Shown here piece by piece: positions 43,251-52,555 of a stretch of 64,000 bases of DNA. Origin of the DNA: Arion vulgaris (Eukaryota > Mollusca > Gastropoda > Stylommatophora > Arionidae). Numbering within the stretch: the first letter of the stretch is position 1; every line of letters begins with the position of its first letter. Below the pieces are notes generated by a model that searched no databases, was not told the origin of the DNA, and saw nothing but the letters and a program-made list of their open reading frames with translations. The stretch lies in the NCBI GenBank assembly GCA_020796225.1, contig CM036755.1, positions 39,318,806 to 39,382,805 on the forward strand, written 5' to 3'. Made by a program: the position numbers and the translations under genes.

Positions 43251-43439
43251 GATAAGAAAACGATGTTCGTGCTCCTTAATCCATCTTCTAATCCCCAAAG
43301 ATCAATAATGTCGATGCAAGTCCGTCTGATCTATAATTGCCACAAATTCCCGCATGTCCAAGACAGTACATCACCGTAAGCATCTGGAGGTTTTACACTC
43401 CAATATGCGACATTCATTCATACCAATTTCTTCGTCTAC

Positions 43440-43685
43440 AATGAACGCTCTATATCAACCACTTGTTAATCACTCCGTGTGATTTGTATGTGATCTGAGC
43501 CTAAGAGCAAGTGTACGTTGTGTCAGTTATGCGCCTAAAAGTAGGCCAGCATATCCGATTTCTGCGATACTTTTTTTACTAGGAAGCTTCCTAGGTCCTA
43601 CATCAGTCGCCTCTTACAACATACCTTTTAGGTCACAGTGGTACTATTCTTTGCTTCCCTTGCGGGTCCGGCCACCACACGGGCA
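43440..43685 (-). mobile_element. SINE-B copy, minus strand
   Basis: Runs from gaacgctctatatcaaccac through gttaatcactccgtgtgatt, gcgcctaaaagtaggccag and gtcgcctcttacaacat to the head cgggtccggccaccacacgg. Full length without the GAAG tail. Confidence 0.85.
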
Positions 43686-43690
43686 GAAGG

Positions 43691-43864
43691 GTATGTCCAA
43701 CATATATCCTACTTCAATGTATGTCCAACATATATCCTACTTCAATGTATGTCCAACATATATCCTACTTCAATGTATGTCCAACATATATCCTACTTCA
43801 ATGTATGTCCAACATATATCCTACTTCAATGTATGTCCAACATATATCCTACTTCAATGTATGT
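43691..43864. repeat. 28-bp tandem array, 6 copies
   Basis: Unit parts gtatgtccaacatatatcct and acttcaat, copies identical. Isolated partial units (tatgtccaacatat) follow at 43891 and 44145. It sits directly on the head of a SINE-B. Confidence 0.95.
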
Positions 43865-43954
43865 GATTCTTTGATCATGTCTTCTCATTCTATGTCCAAC
43901 ATATATCCCCGTCACAGCCTAGCACAGACAGCCACACAGAAAAAACTATAACGA

Positions 43955-44140
43955 GTACCTAGCAAGAGAGAGAGACCACAGAAAAGATGGAGCGACGGCA
44001 TCAAGAACAGCCTTAAGAAAATGAATAACAGCTAACAAAGTGCATTAGAACAAGCACACAAACGATCACTAAATTCCCCCCACTTTCCCCAACACTTCAA
44101 TAAAGAAGTAAATGGTGGAAGAGAAGAAGAAGAAGGAGAA
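43955..44140 (+). pseudogene. LINE ORF2 C-terminal relic with GAAGAAG tail
   Basis: The plus strand reads ERPQKRWSDGIKNSLKKMNN, a stop, then SALEQAHKRSLNS, the R-P-x-K-R-W-x-D-G-I-K type of LINE end. The tail gaagagaagaagaagaagg is at 44119-44137. Confidence 0.6.
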
Positions 44141-44365
44141 AGCTATGTCCAACATATTTGCCAAGTCAGTATGTCAAGTTAACAATAAGTTGCCAGTTAT
44201 TAGAATTCAACGTTAGAAGCAAGCAGTTTACTAAATAACTTCATGCTCTTCTATTCTTCATGGATCGCTCTACACTCTACACCACTGCTGTCAACCGTTT
44301 GTAATATATTGGGGTGCGTAAATGACTGATGGTTGTGAAGTTGCAGGCGACATGTGATGATTGCT

Positions 44366-44616
44366 ATACTCGTCTTCTTCTTTCTTCTTTTGTCGTCACA
44401 CTGCTATCAGGTTGTTGCCCAGTGTCGTCACACTGCTACTAGGTTGTTGCCCAGTGTCGTCACACTGCTACTAGGTTGTTGCCCAGTGTCGTCACACTGC
44501 TACTAGGTTGTTGCCCAGTGTCATCACACTGCTACTAGGTTGTTGCCCAGTGTCGTCACACTGCTACTAGGGTGTTGCCCAGTGTCGTCACACTGCTACC
44601 GGGTTGTTGCCCATTG
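44366..44616 (-). repeat. 32-bp tandem array, 7 copies, at a LINE-J 3' end
   Basis: Unit parts gtcgtcacactgctactagg and ttgttgcccagt, from 44392. The left edge is a CTTCTT tail. The right edge runs into LINE-J sequence gtcgtggttttctgtttttg. The single-copy form is at 1968-1999. Confidence 0.93.
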
Positions 44617-45035
44617 TCGTGGTTTTCTGTTTTTGTCTTGCGCTGTTCTGGTTTCTTGGGTGATTGCTATTTTTGCTCTTTGAAAGGATTCTGCTATGTC
44701 ATCTAACTTTTTTTGATGGGTTTTCCTCTCGCCTTCCTTCCTGCTGTTCTGTTATAGAAGACTCTATATACAGTGGAGTTTAGGTGCATTCTTACTGTGG
44801 CCAAACCAATTCATTCTTTATTTCTCAATGTAATTCAAGCAAGGTTCTGTGCCTACTTTCTTTCTTATGCTGATGATGGTGACTCTTTCATTTCTAGTGG
44901 TGTTTGTAACTTTTCGAAGGCAACGCATTTCACATGTAGTTATTTTTTGCGACTGCGCTTTGCTCATACACAAAGTAGGTATGAAAATACATCACCTGTT
45001 GTTAGCTGCAAGTGAAATTTTGGGTTCCTTAACAA
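44617..45035 (-). pseudogene. LINE-J ORF2 C-terminal region
   Basis: The minus strand reads KITTCEMRCLRKVTNTTRNE, RVTIISIRKKVGT and KQRMNWFGHSKNAP, then the segment shared with 1890-1967. Thumb-region C-L-R-K and N-W-F-G-H blocks are typical of non-LTR RT C-termini. Stops break the frame. Confidence 0.65.
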
Positions 45036-45074
45036 TGGGGCTAGCTGGTAGGTTACAGCATTTGCTTTTTGCAC

Positions 45075-45510
45075 TCTAGCTTTACTATTAACACTAATAA
45101 TAACAACAGTATACAACTAAGTGGAACAACAAAAAGTTGCAGACATTCATCAATAGATACCTGCGCAGGATACTCCATCTGTGATGGTATGACAGGACCA
45201 CAAACAGGGAACTCTGGGATAGAACAGGACAACGACAGGCGGAACAAGAGATAAGGATCAGAAGGTGGCGATAGATAAGACACACACTGACGAAACACCT
45301 GACAGCATCACAAGACAGGCTCTCTGATGGAACCCAAAGGAAAATAGAGGTAGGGGAAGACCCAGGAACACCTGGAGACGGGAGTTGGAGACGGAATGCA
45401 AGAAAATGGGGAGAGATTGGAAAGATCTGGAAAGGATGGCCTTGGATAGGCGGGCTTGGAAGGCCTTGGTTGCGGACCTATGCTCCCCTAATGGCGAAGG
45501 GTGAAGAACT
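45075..45510 (+). pseudogene. LINE-P ORF2 C-terminal region
   Basis: The plus strand reads NRELWDRTGQRQAEQEIRIR, RRWR, stop, IRHTLTKHLTAS, then (other frames) KRKIEVGEDPGTPGDG-like basic sequence, WKDLERMALDRRAWKALV and ADLCSP. The order R-E-L-W-x-R-T-G-Q, R-K-W-x-W-I-G-H-T-L-R, D-R-x-x-W-K-x-L-V-x-x-L-C-S-P is that of a very common LINE family. Broken by several frame changes. Confidence 0.75.
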
Positions 45511-45534
45511 GTTATTATAATTGAGATGCAAAGT

Positions 45535-45765
45535 TTTTATCCAGTGAAAATGTAAGAATAAGGTTCGGGTACAGTGGAATGGTTATGTGAAAATGTAAGG
45601 GTAAGGTTCGGGTACAGTAGAATGGTTATGTGAAAATGTAAGGGTAAGGTTTGGGTACAGTAGAATGGTTATGTCAAAATGTAAGGATAAGGTTCGTGTA
45701 CAGTAGAATGGTTATGTGAAAATGTAAGGATAAGGTTCGGGTACAGTAGAATGGTTACAATTTAA
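45535..45765. repeat. 43-bp tandem repeat, about 5 copies
   Basis: Unit parts ggttcgggtacagtagaatg and gttatgtgaaaatgtaagg. Few mismatches between copies. Confidence 0.9.
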
Positions 45766-45879
45766 ACCAGCAATGCAAAAGTAGGAAGATCGTGTTCATG
45801 TCAGTGCTACGAAACGAAACAACCGAAAAATAGTTTGCATTCTGGAGATCTGATTCATGTTAAATCTGGCAGGATAAAA

Positions 45880-46530
45880 TAGGGCGCTACGGTGTCCAAA
45901 CACTGGAGAAAGTTGAACATTTTACATTTTTGGGTAGTAAACTGTCAATCAACGGAGACACGCTGAAAGAAATAAACTGTCGTATTGCTATAGCAGCTAG
46001 TGCCTTCACTAAATTAACGAATATCTGGCAATCTCAAGACCTTAGTATATGTACAAAAGTTAAATTGTTTAGGTCCTGTGTGATTCCTGTACTGACCTAC
46101 GGTTGTGAAAGTTGGAAATCAACAAACAAAATTGATAAGAAACTGGACAGCTTTGAGAATAAATGTCTCCAAACATTATTAAAAGTAAAATGGAGTGATT
46201 TCGTTTCTAACAACACAGTGAGAGATAGAACACACCAAAAACCCATATCAAATATTATAAGGAAACGAAGGTGGAAATATTTAGGTCATGTTCTTAGATC
46301 AGACGAAAAGAGACTAAATAGACATGTCCTTATGTGGTCACCAGTTGGGAAAAGAAAACGTGGAAGACCAAAGACCACCCTACGAAGAACTATCCTACAA
46401 GGAAAGTAAACTATTGGGATGTAAAACCATACAAGATCTCCTCCAACTGCTAGCAACAAACCGCATCCCATGGAGATCTAAAACCTCTGTCCTATGTGTT
46501 GCCTTTGGCTCTAAAGGAACAAACTAACTA
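45880..46530 (+). pseudogene. LINE-Q reverse transcriptase thumb and C-terminus, partly open
   Basis: The frame 45930-46409 (159 codons) is intact: GSKLSINGDTLKEINCRIAI, AAFTKLTNIWQSQ-like block, VIPVLTYGCESWKST, FENKCLQTLLKVKWSDF, RRWKYLGHVLRSDEKRL and GKRKRGRPKTTLRRT. Upstream codons LEKVEHFTFLG extend it, so the shown Met is internal. These are the F-x-L-G-S, L-x-Y-G-C-E-x-W, W-x-W-L-G-H and G-K-R-x-R-G-R-P blocks of RTE/Jockey-like C-termini. It lacks the polymerase motifs, so it is a 5'-truncated copy, the youngest looking LINE piece here. Confidence 0.85.
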
Positions 46531-47046
46531 ATTAACTATGGTGTCCGCATGAACCTCGTTGCACGTCGCTACCCTACACTAACCGCATGTTTTAAAACTC
46601 TTTGTTTATCGGAATATGATTTGATCCAGCGCGAGTTCATTGTGCCAGTTAGTCGCCTACAGACCCATAAACTAAACCATCCCCTTTCTGTGAGCTTTTT
46701 CGGTTCGACTTCCGATGTAGGACCCAAAACAAAACGTCAAGAAAGCTGAATCCAGGGAGTTCATCTCCTAGGTGAGTCAGAGATCAAATAACCTTTGACC
46801 TCGAAGTTATAGCTCCCGGTCTACACCAATGGGGGAGAGGAGGGAGGGGAGAGGGTGGGGCACTTGTGTGTTCTACGGTAAAGGCTACTAACTTACACTG
46901 TTATCCCTTGCTAAGAAAGATTATCTGACCTCCAACTCTTCTAGATGCAGAACCTAACTCAGAATACACATTTGATATCATTTTATTCCAATATTGGAAA
47001 CACTAACTTCATGTTGGAATCAAAGACTAACACTATCTTACTTTAC
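46531..47046. other. No recognisable feature
   Basis: Contains a G-rich run gggggagaggagggagggga (46830-46849). No coding or repeat match. Confidence 0.45.
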
Positions 47047-47752
47047 GCATGACTGCCTCGTCTAAATATTGATAGCATGACTGCCTCGTCTAAATATTGA
47101 TAGCATGACTGCCTCGTCTAAATATTGATAGCATGACTGCCTCGTCTAAATATTGATAGCATGACTGCCTCGTCTAAATATTGATAGCATGACTGCCTCG
47201 TCTAAATATTGATAGCATGACTGCCTCGTCTAAATATTGATAGCATGACTGCCTCGTCTAAATATTGATAGCATGACTGTCTCGTCTAAATATTGATAGC
47301 ATGACTGCCTCGTCTAAATATTGATAGCATGACTGCCTCGTCTAAATATTGATAGCATGACTGCCTCGTCTAAATATTGATAGCATGACTGCCTCGTCTA
47401 AATATTGATAGCATGACTGCCTCGTCTAAATATTGATAGCATGACTGCCTCGTCTAAATATTGATAGCATGACTGCCTTGTCTAAATATTGATAGCATGA
47501 CTGCCTCGTCTAAATATTGATAGCATGACTGCCTCGTCTAAATATTGATAGCATGACTGCCTCGTCTAAATATTGATAGCATGACTGCCTCGTCTAAATA
47601 TTGATAGCATGACTGCCTTGTCTAAATATTGATAGCATGACTGCCTTGTCTAAATATTGATAGCATGACTGCCTCGTCTAAATATTGATAGCATGACTGT
47701 CTCGTCTAAATATTGATAGCATGACTGCCTCGTCTCAATATTGATAGCTCCG
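47047..47752. repeat. 28-bp tandem array, about 25 copies
   Basis: Unit parts gcatgactgcctcgtctaaa and tattgata. Nearly identical copies; occasional tgtctcg and gccttg variants. Very homogeneous, so recent. Confidence 0.97.
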
Positions 47753-47837
47753 AATTCTGTTGAACTTTGATTACAGGCTAATATAGATTTCAGAATTGGA
47801 TTCTGTTTTCTCATGTAATTAAACTAACTTCAATTTC

Positions 47838-47960
47838 TAGAAAAGGGGTTCTCAAACTTTTTAGCTGGCACCCTCCTTGAAAATGAGACAAGAATCCTTT
47901 CGTTTCTCCTCATTTCCACCTGCCGAATTAACTTTAATTTACAATTACCAAAAGTTAAAC
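47838..47960 (+). mobile_element. hAT-like terminus, one end only
   Basis: ggggttctcaaactttttag then ctggcaccctccttg resembles a hAT-type end. No inverted partner was seen before the next array. Confidence 0.4.
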
Positions 47961-47964
47961 ACAG

Positions 47965-48178
47965 AACACAGTTGTTTCATTCTGAGCGTTATAACAGCAT
48001 TGCTCTCCTAAACATTTCACTCTGAGCGTTATAACAGCATTGCCCACCTAAACATTTCACTCTGAGCGTTATAACAGCACTGCCCACCTAAACATTTCAC
48101 TCTGAGCGTTATAACAGCACTGCCCACCTAAACATTTCACTCTGAGCGTTATAACAGCACTGCTCTCCTAAACACAAT
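47965..48178. repeat. 40-bp tandem array, about 5 copies
   Basis: Unit parts ctgagcgttataacagcact and gcccacctaaacatttcact. Outer copies read gctctcc in place of gcccacc. Confidence 0.95.
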
Positions 48179-48349
48179 AACATTTTATGTTTTTCCGTCT
48201 TCGTGGTAGAGAGAAGATTTAGTAATCAACTTCTGTGTACGGTGAGCAAATGGACTTTGGGATGGCTGCTGCATCGGAGGACAGAGCACGAATGGGAATG
48301 CCCAATGTGTCATAACGTTGATCGCATAACATAATATTTTATTTCTTTT

Positions 48350-48669
48350 GTCGTCACACTGTTAACGGGTTGTTGCCCAGTGTCGTCACACTGTTAACTG
48401 GTTGTTGCCCAGTGTCGTCACACTGTTAACGGGTTGTTGCCCAGTGTCGTCACACTGTTAACGGGTTGTTGCCCAGTGTGGTCACACTGTTAACTGGTTG
48501 TTGCCCAGTGTCGTCACACTGTTAACGGGTTGTTGCCCAGTGTCGTCACACTGTTAACGGGTTGTTGCCCAGTGTCGTCACACTATTAACGGGTTGTTGC
48601 CCAGTGTCGTCACACTGTTAACGGGTTGTTGCCCAGTGTCGTCACACTATTAACGGGTTGTTGCCCAGT
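48350..48669 (-). repeat. 32-bp tandem array, 10 copies, at a second LINE-J 3' end
   Basis: Unit parts gtcgtcacactgttaacggg and ttgttgcccagt. Same unit as 44392-44615 but fixed for gttaacgg instead of gctactag, so the two arrays expanded separately. Interrupted at its right edge by a SINE-B. Confidence 0.95.
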
Positions 48670-48915
48670 CGCCCTGTAGTTGCCGTGGCCACAAGGGGAG
48701 CAAAGAATAGTAACACTGCAACCCAATAGGCATGTCGTAAGAGACGACTGAGGTAATGACCTAGGGCACTCTAGTAAATAAAAGTGCTATGAAATCGGAT
48801 GAGCTGGCCTACTTGTAGGCGCATAACTTGACCAACTTACAATCGCTCATAGGCTCGGATCACATAAAAATCATAAAGAGTGGTTTAAAAAGTGATCAAA
48901 ACGTTTGAAAAATAA
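48670..48915 (+). mobile_element. SINE-B inserted in LINE-J
   Basis: gcaaagaatagtaacactgc, ggcatgtcgtaagagacgac, cactctagtaaataaaag, cctacttgtaggcgcataac, agtggtttaaaaagtgatc. The left flank ttgcccagt and right flank ttgtccagt (48926) are a probable target duplication of the 32-bp unit sequence. Confidence 0.82.
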
Positions 48916-49090
48916 AAAGTTGTCCAGTTGTCCAGTTTTTCTGTTTTTGTCTTTCGCTGTTCTAGTGACATGGGTGATATTTGATTTTGTTTTTTAATAT
49001 GATTTTGCTATGCCATCTATCTTTTTCATGGTCTTCCTCTCGTCTTCTGTCCTAGTGTTCGGTTGTAGAAGATTCTCACACAAAAACATT
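48916..49090 (-). pseudogene. LINE-J 3' end, beyond the SINE
   Basis: tttttctgtttttgtctttc, gctgttctagtgacatggg and tttgctatgccatctatctt match 44620-44700 and, inverted, 1840-1967. No open frame. Confidence 0.7.
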
Positions 49091-49204
49091 GACAGTGAGA
49101 AATGTCATGATTAAACAAAACTCAACGAATTTTCCACAAGAAAGCTAAGAAACATCACAACATGAATCACAATCAATGATATTCTTGGTTAGTTTACATT
49201 TACA

Positions 49205-49475
49205 TTTTCAACTTACAATTTAGGTGGACCTCAGAGATAACAGAGACGGATAAAAACACTGTTTATGAAGAGTACACAAAAGTTCAAAGTGAGGAAGGTT
49301 CGCCTGTATGCTTGGAGGAGGGAGGGGGGAGCACTGTTAATAAGGAAAGCAGGACTTCACAAAAATCATCTAGAAGTGCAATATAAGGCGTCCCTACTAC
49401 GATTACATTCATAGCAGGTGAACGCAGAAGAAGAAGAAACGCACACAAGAGCCGTTCTAGAAATCTCTTATTCTG
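49205..49475 (+). pseudogene. LINE-R C-terminal relic with an insert
   Basis: acctcagagataacagagac and gtttatgaagagtacaca match 61210-61260; after a 165-base insert (about 49273-49437, ending gaagaagaag) the LINE continues with cacacaagagccgttctag. The insert is unassigned. Confidence 0.55.
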
Positions 49476-49529
49476 AGATGATAGTCAAAACATTGAAACA
49501 AAAAAAGATGAAAAGTACAACAAAACAAC

Positions 49530-49950
49530 TTTATAAATATATTTCAACAGAAAAAACAACTATTAGTAAAATGTATTAACAGAAACAACTATTTAGTAAG
49601 TTCAAAAACAACTATTTAGTAAAATGTATTCAACAGAAAAAACAACTATTTAGTAAAATGATTCAAAAAAAACTATTTATAAATGTATTTCAACAGAAAA
49701 AACAACTATTTAGTAAAAAAAAATGTATTTCAACAGAAAAAACAACTATTTAGTAAAAAATGTATTTCAACAGAAAAAACAACTATTTATAAAAGTATTC
49801 AAAAAAAAATGTAGTAAAATTTTTCAACAGAAAAACAACTATTTAGTAAAAAATATATTGACGAAAAATATTAGTAAATGTATTTCAACAGAAAAACAAC
49901 TATTTAGTATAAAAAATGTATTTCAAAGAAAACAACTATTTAGAAAAAAG
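49530..49950. repeat. A-rich degenerate array, about 35-bp period
   Basis: Units around aacaactatttagtaaaatg and tatttcaacagaaaa with frequent insertions and losses in the A runs. The many length changes may be real slippage or uncorrected sequencing error. Confidence 0.85.
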
Positions 49951-50009
49951 TAAAATCCATGACATGTTTAATGAGATTTTTAATGGCGTTACACTCCTTC
50001 CCTGATACT

Positions 50010-50270
50010 GCCGTCGGTGGAGGCCGCCCATGTGTTGCTGGGGATCGCAAGGGAGCAAAGAATAGTAACACTGCAACCTACAAGTCATGTCAAAATGGGC
50101 GGCTAAGGTAGGGAAGCTACCATAGTAACTAACAAGCGTCGCAGAAATCGTATGTACTGGCCTACTTGTAAGTGCATAACTGGAACACCGCACAGTAGCT
50201 CTAAAGCTCAGGTCATATACAAATCACAAATAGTGGTTTATCAAGTTGTTGATATGGAGAGTTCGAAGAA
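50010..50270 (+). mobile_element. SINE-B copy
   Basis: cccatgtgttgctggggatc, gagcaaagaatagtaacac, acaagtcatgtcaaaatggg (the aagaggcga block is altered), gcgtcgcagaaatcg, gtggtttatcaagttgttga, gagttcgaagaagg. Confidence 0.82.
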
Positions 50271-50579
50271 GGAGATGTTGTGGAGGCTCGCCACCCAAAT
50301 TGAGAATCACTGTACTAGAAGGAAATGTTAGACACGCCAGCGGTTTGGTTATATTAGCTATGGCGCCTGAGAGAAGGATGTCAGGGGTAAGTTTCAACAT
50401 TGATACAACAAGATCGCATGACTTGAAATGAAGTTCGTCTTGTGAGATCGTGCGTTGCAAAGCACAGACTTGGAATTGTTCATGATTAACTAATTAACAT
50501 TGTATTTTTGTAAGAGAACAAATAGGAAATCCATGATTGTGTTGAGTGATTGAATCTTCAGTGTTATTTGAGGAGGTAT

Positions 50580-51190
50580 TGATGGCAGGGGAGAGAGAGA
50601 AGGGGGGATAGATGGGGGGGAGAGGAGGAAGCGTAGATGGGAGGGAGAGGAGAATGAATATATATGAGGGAGATAAGGTGGAATCGACCGGAGGGAGGAT
50701 GTAGGATAGATGGGAGCGGAAAAAGGATGCATAGATGAGATGGAGAGGAGAATAGATGGGAGGGAGAAGAGGATACATAGATGGGAAACAGAGAAGGAAG
50801 GATAAATTGAAAGGAGAGGAGAATGAGTAGATATGAGGGAGATAAAGTGGGGTCCACGGGAGGAGGATGTAGGATAGATGGGAGGGGGAAAGGGTGCATA
50901 GATGGGACGGAGAAGAATATGTGGGATACATGGGAGGGAGAAGAAGGAGGAATATATGAGAAGAAGAGAGAGGAATGGAAGTGAGAGGCAATGGTAGAGA
51001 GAAGAATAGATGAAAACAAAAGAAAGGAATGTAGAGTGGAATGGATGAGAGGTTGAGAGAAAGTGGGATAGATGGAGAAATAGACTGGAAGAAGGATATA
51101 GCGTAAGAAGAGGTAGAAATTGAGAGAAGGATAGATGCAAGAGATGGAAAAGTTAGAGGAGAGACAGATGGGAAAGAGAGAATAAGTTGG
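50580..51190. repeat. Purine-rich degenerate repeat
   Basis: The plus strand is mostly A and G around gatgggagggagagg. A longer block (ggagaggagaatgaatatat...gatgtaggatagatgggag) is duplicated at about 50645-50725 and 50812-50893. Leucine/serine/proline-rich minus-strand frames up to 217 codons are products of the pyrimidine-rich strand. Confidence 0.85.
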
Positions 51191-51194
51191 GAAG

Positions 51195-51384
51195 ATAGAT
51201 AGAAGAAAACTAGTCACGACAGAGATGAAGTGTCTACGCAGAATGCTGGAAGTATCAAGAAGATACCAGTTTTAGTAATGAAGGAATCAGACAAAAAAAG
51301 TGGGTACAACATCAGTACAGAACATCATGAAGCAACAAAATAAATAGTTCAGTCCCATAAGCTAACAGACAGTGCGCCTCAAAG
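51195..51384 (+). pseudogene. LINE-R C-terminus, left part
   Basis: The plus strand reads RRKLVTTEMKCLRRMLEVSR, then KKWVQHQYRTS and a degraded NxxVx block, colinear with 60950-61100. The sequence breaks at about 51384, where the 24-bp array begins. Confidence 0.7.
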
Positions 51385-52383
51385 TGCAAGGTAGCTCCGA
51401 TACAACTGTCAAGTAGCCCGATACAACGTGCAAGGTAGCTCCGATACAACTGTGCAAGGTAGCTCGATACAACTGTGCAAGGTGCCGAGACAACTGTGCA
51501 AGGTGCTCCCATACAACTGTGCAAGGTAGCTCCGATACAACTGTGCAATGTAGCTCGATACAACTGGCAAGGTGCTCGAGACAACTGTGCAAGAGTAGCT
51601 CCGATACAACTGTGCAGGTAGCTCGAGACAACTGTGCAAGGTAGCTCCGAGACAACTGTGCAAGGTAGCTCCGAGACAACTGTGCAAGGTAGCTCCGATA
51701 CAACTGTGCAAGGTAGCTCCGATACAACTGTGCAAGGTAGCTCGGACAACGTGCAAGGTAGCTCCGATACAACTGTGCAAGGTAGCTCCGATACAACTGC
51801 AGTAGCCAAGGTAGCTCCGAGACAACTGTGCAAGGTAGCTCCGATGACAACTGTGCAAGGTAGCTCCGGATCAACTGTGCAAGGTAGCTCCGATACAACT
51901 GTGCAAGGTAGCTCCGATACAACTGTGCAAGGTAGCTCCGATACAACTGTGCAAGGTAGCTCCGATACAACTGTGCAAGGTAGCTCCGAGACAACTGTGC
52001 AAGGTAGCTCCGATACAACTGTGCAAGGTAGCTCCGAGATAACTGTGCAAGGTAGCTCCGAGACAACTGTGCAAGGTAGCTCCGATACAACTGTGCAAGG
52101 TAGCTCCGATACAACTGTGCAAGGTAGCTCCGATACAACTGTGCAAGGTAGCTCCGATACAACTGTGCAAGGTAGCTCCGAGACAACTGTGCAAGGTAGC
52201 TCCGATACAACTGTGCAAGGTAGCTCCGATACAACTGTGCAAGGTAGCTCCGATACAACTGTGCAAGGTAGCTCCGATACAACTGTGCAAGGTAGCTCCG
52301 AGACAACTGTGCAAGGTAGCTCCGAGACAACTGTGCAAGGTAGCTCCGAGACAACTGTGCAAGGTAGCTCCGAGACAACTGAT
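51385..52383. repeat. 24-bp tandem array, about 41 copies, inside LINE-R
   Basis: Unit parts caaggtagctccgatacaac and tgtg, eight codons (GSSDTTVQ) with gata/gaga alternation. The left third has many shortened units; the right two thirds is regular. Open on both strands (up to 384 codons), not a gene. Confidence 0.95.
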
Positions 52384-52500
52384 ACAAAACAAAAAGGTTG
52401 TCCACGCGAAAGGTGGACCACGGAACTAACAGAGACAGTATAAGATACCATGTACAAAAGGCACACAAGAGCTCGTTCTAGAAATTTCCTTTTATCTTAA
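52384..52500 (+). pseudogene. LINE-R C-terminus, right part
   Basis: The plus frame reads KQKGCPRERWTTELTETV, stop, then a segment equal to gcacacaagagctcgttcta, colinear with 61180-61300. Confidence 0.7.
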
Positions 52501-52555
52501 CGCCGTGAGACAACACAGGATTAGAGATTGAAGAAGTAATTTGACATTAGAACAT

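Noticed and set aside
44773..45079. 80- and 76-codon plus-strand ORFs
   Set aside because: Antisense to LINE-J codons, which read better on the minus strand.
50490..51217. Leucine/serine/proline-rich frames up to 217 codons resembling membrane proteins
   Set aside because: Produced by the pyrimidine-rich strand of a degenerate repeat; two overlapping frames of equal quality and no homologous domain.
51312..52468. Overlapping frames of 384, 368 and 269 codons
   Set aside because: 24-bp array in a LINE relic; both strands open.
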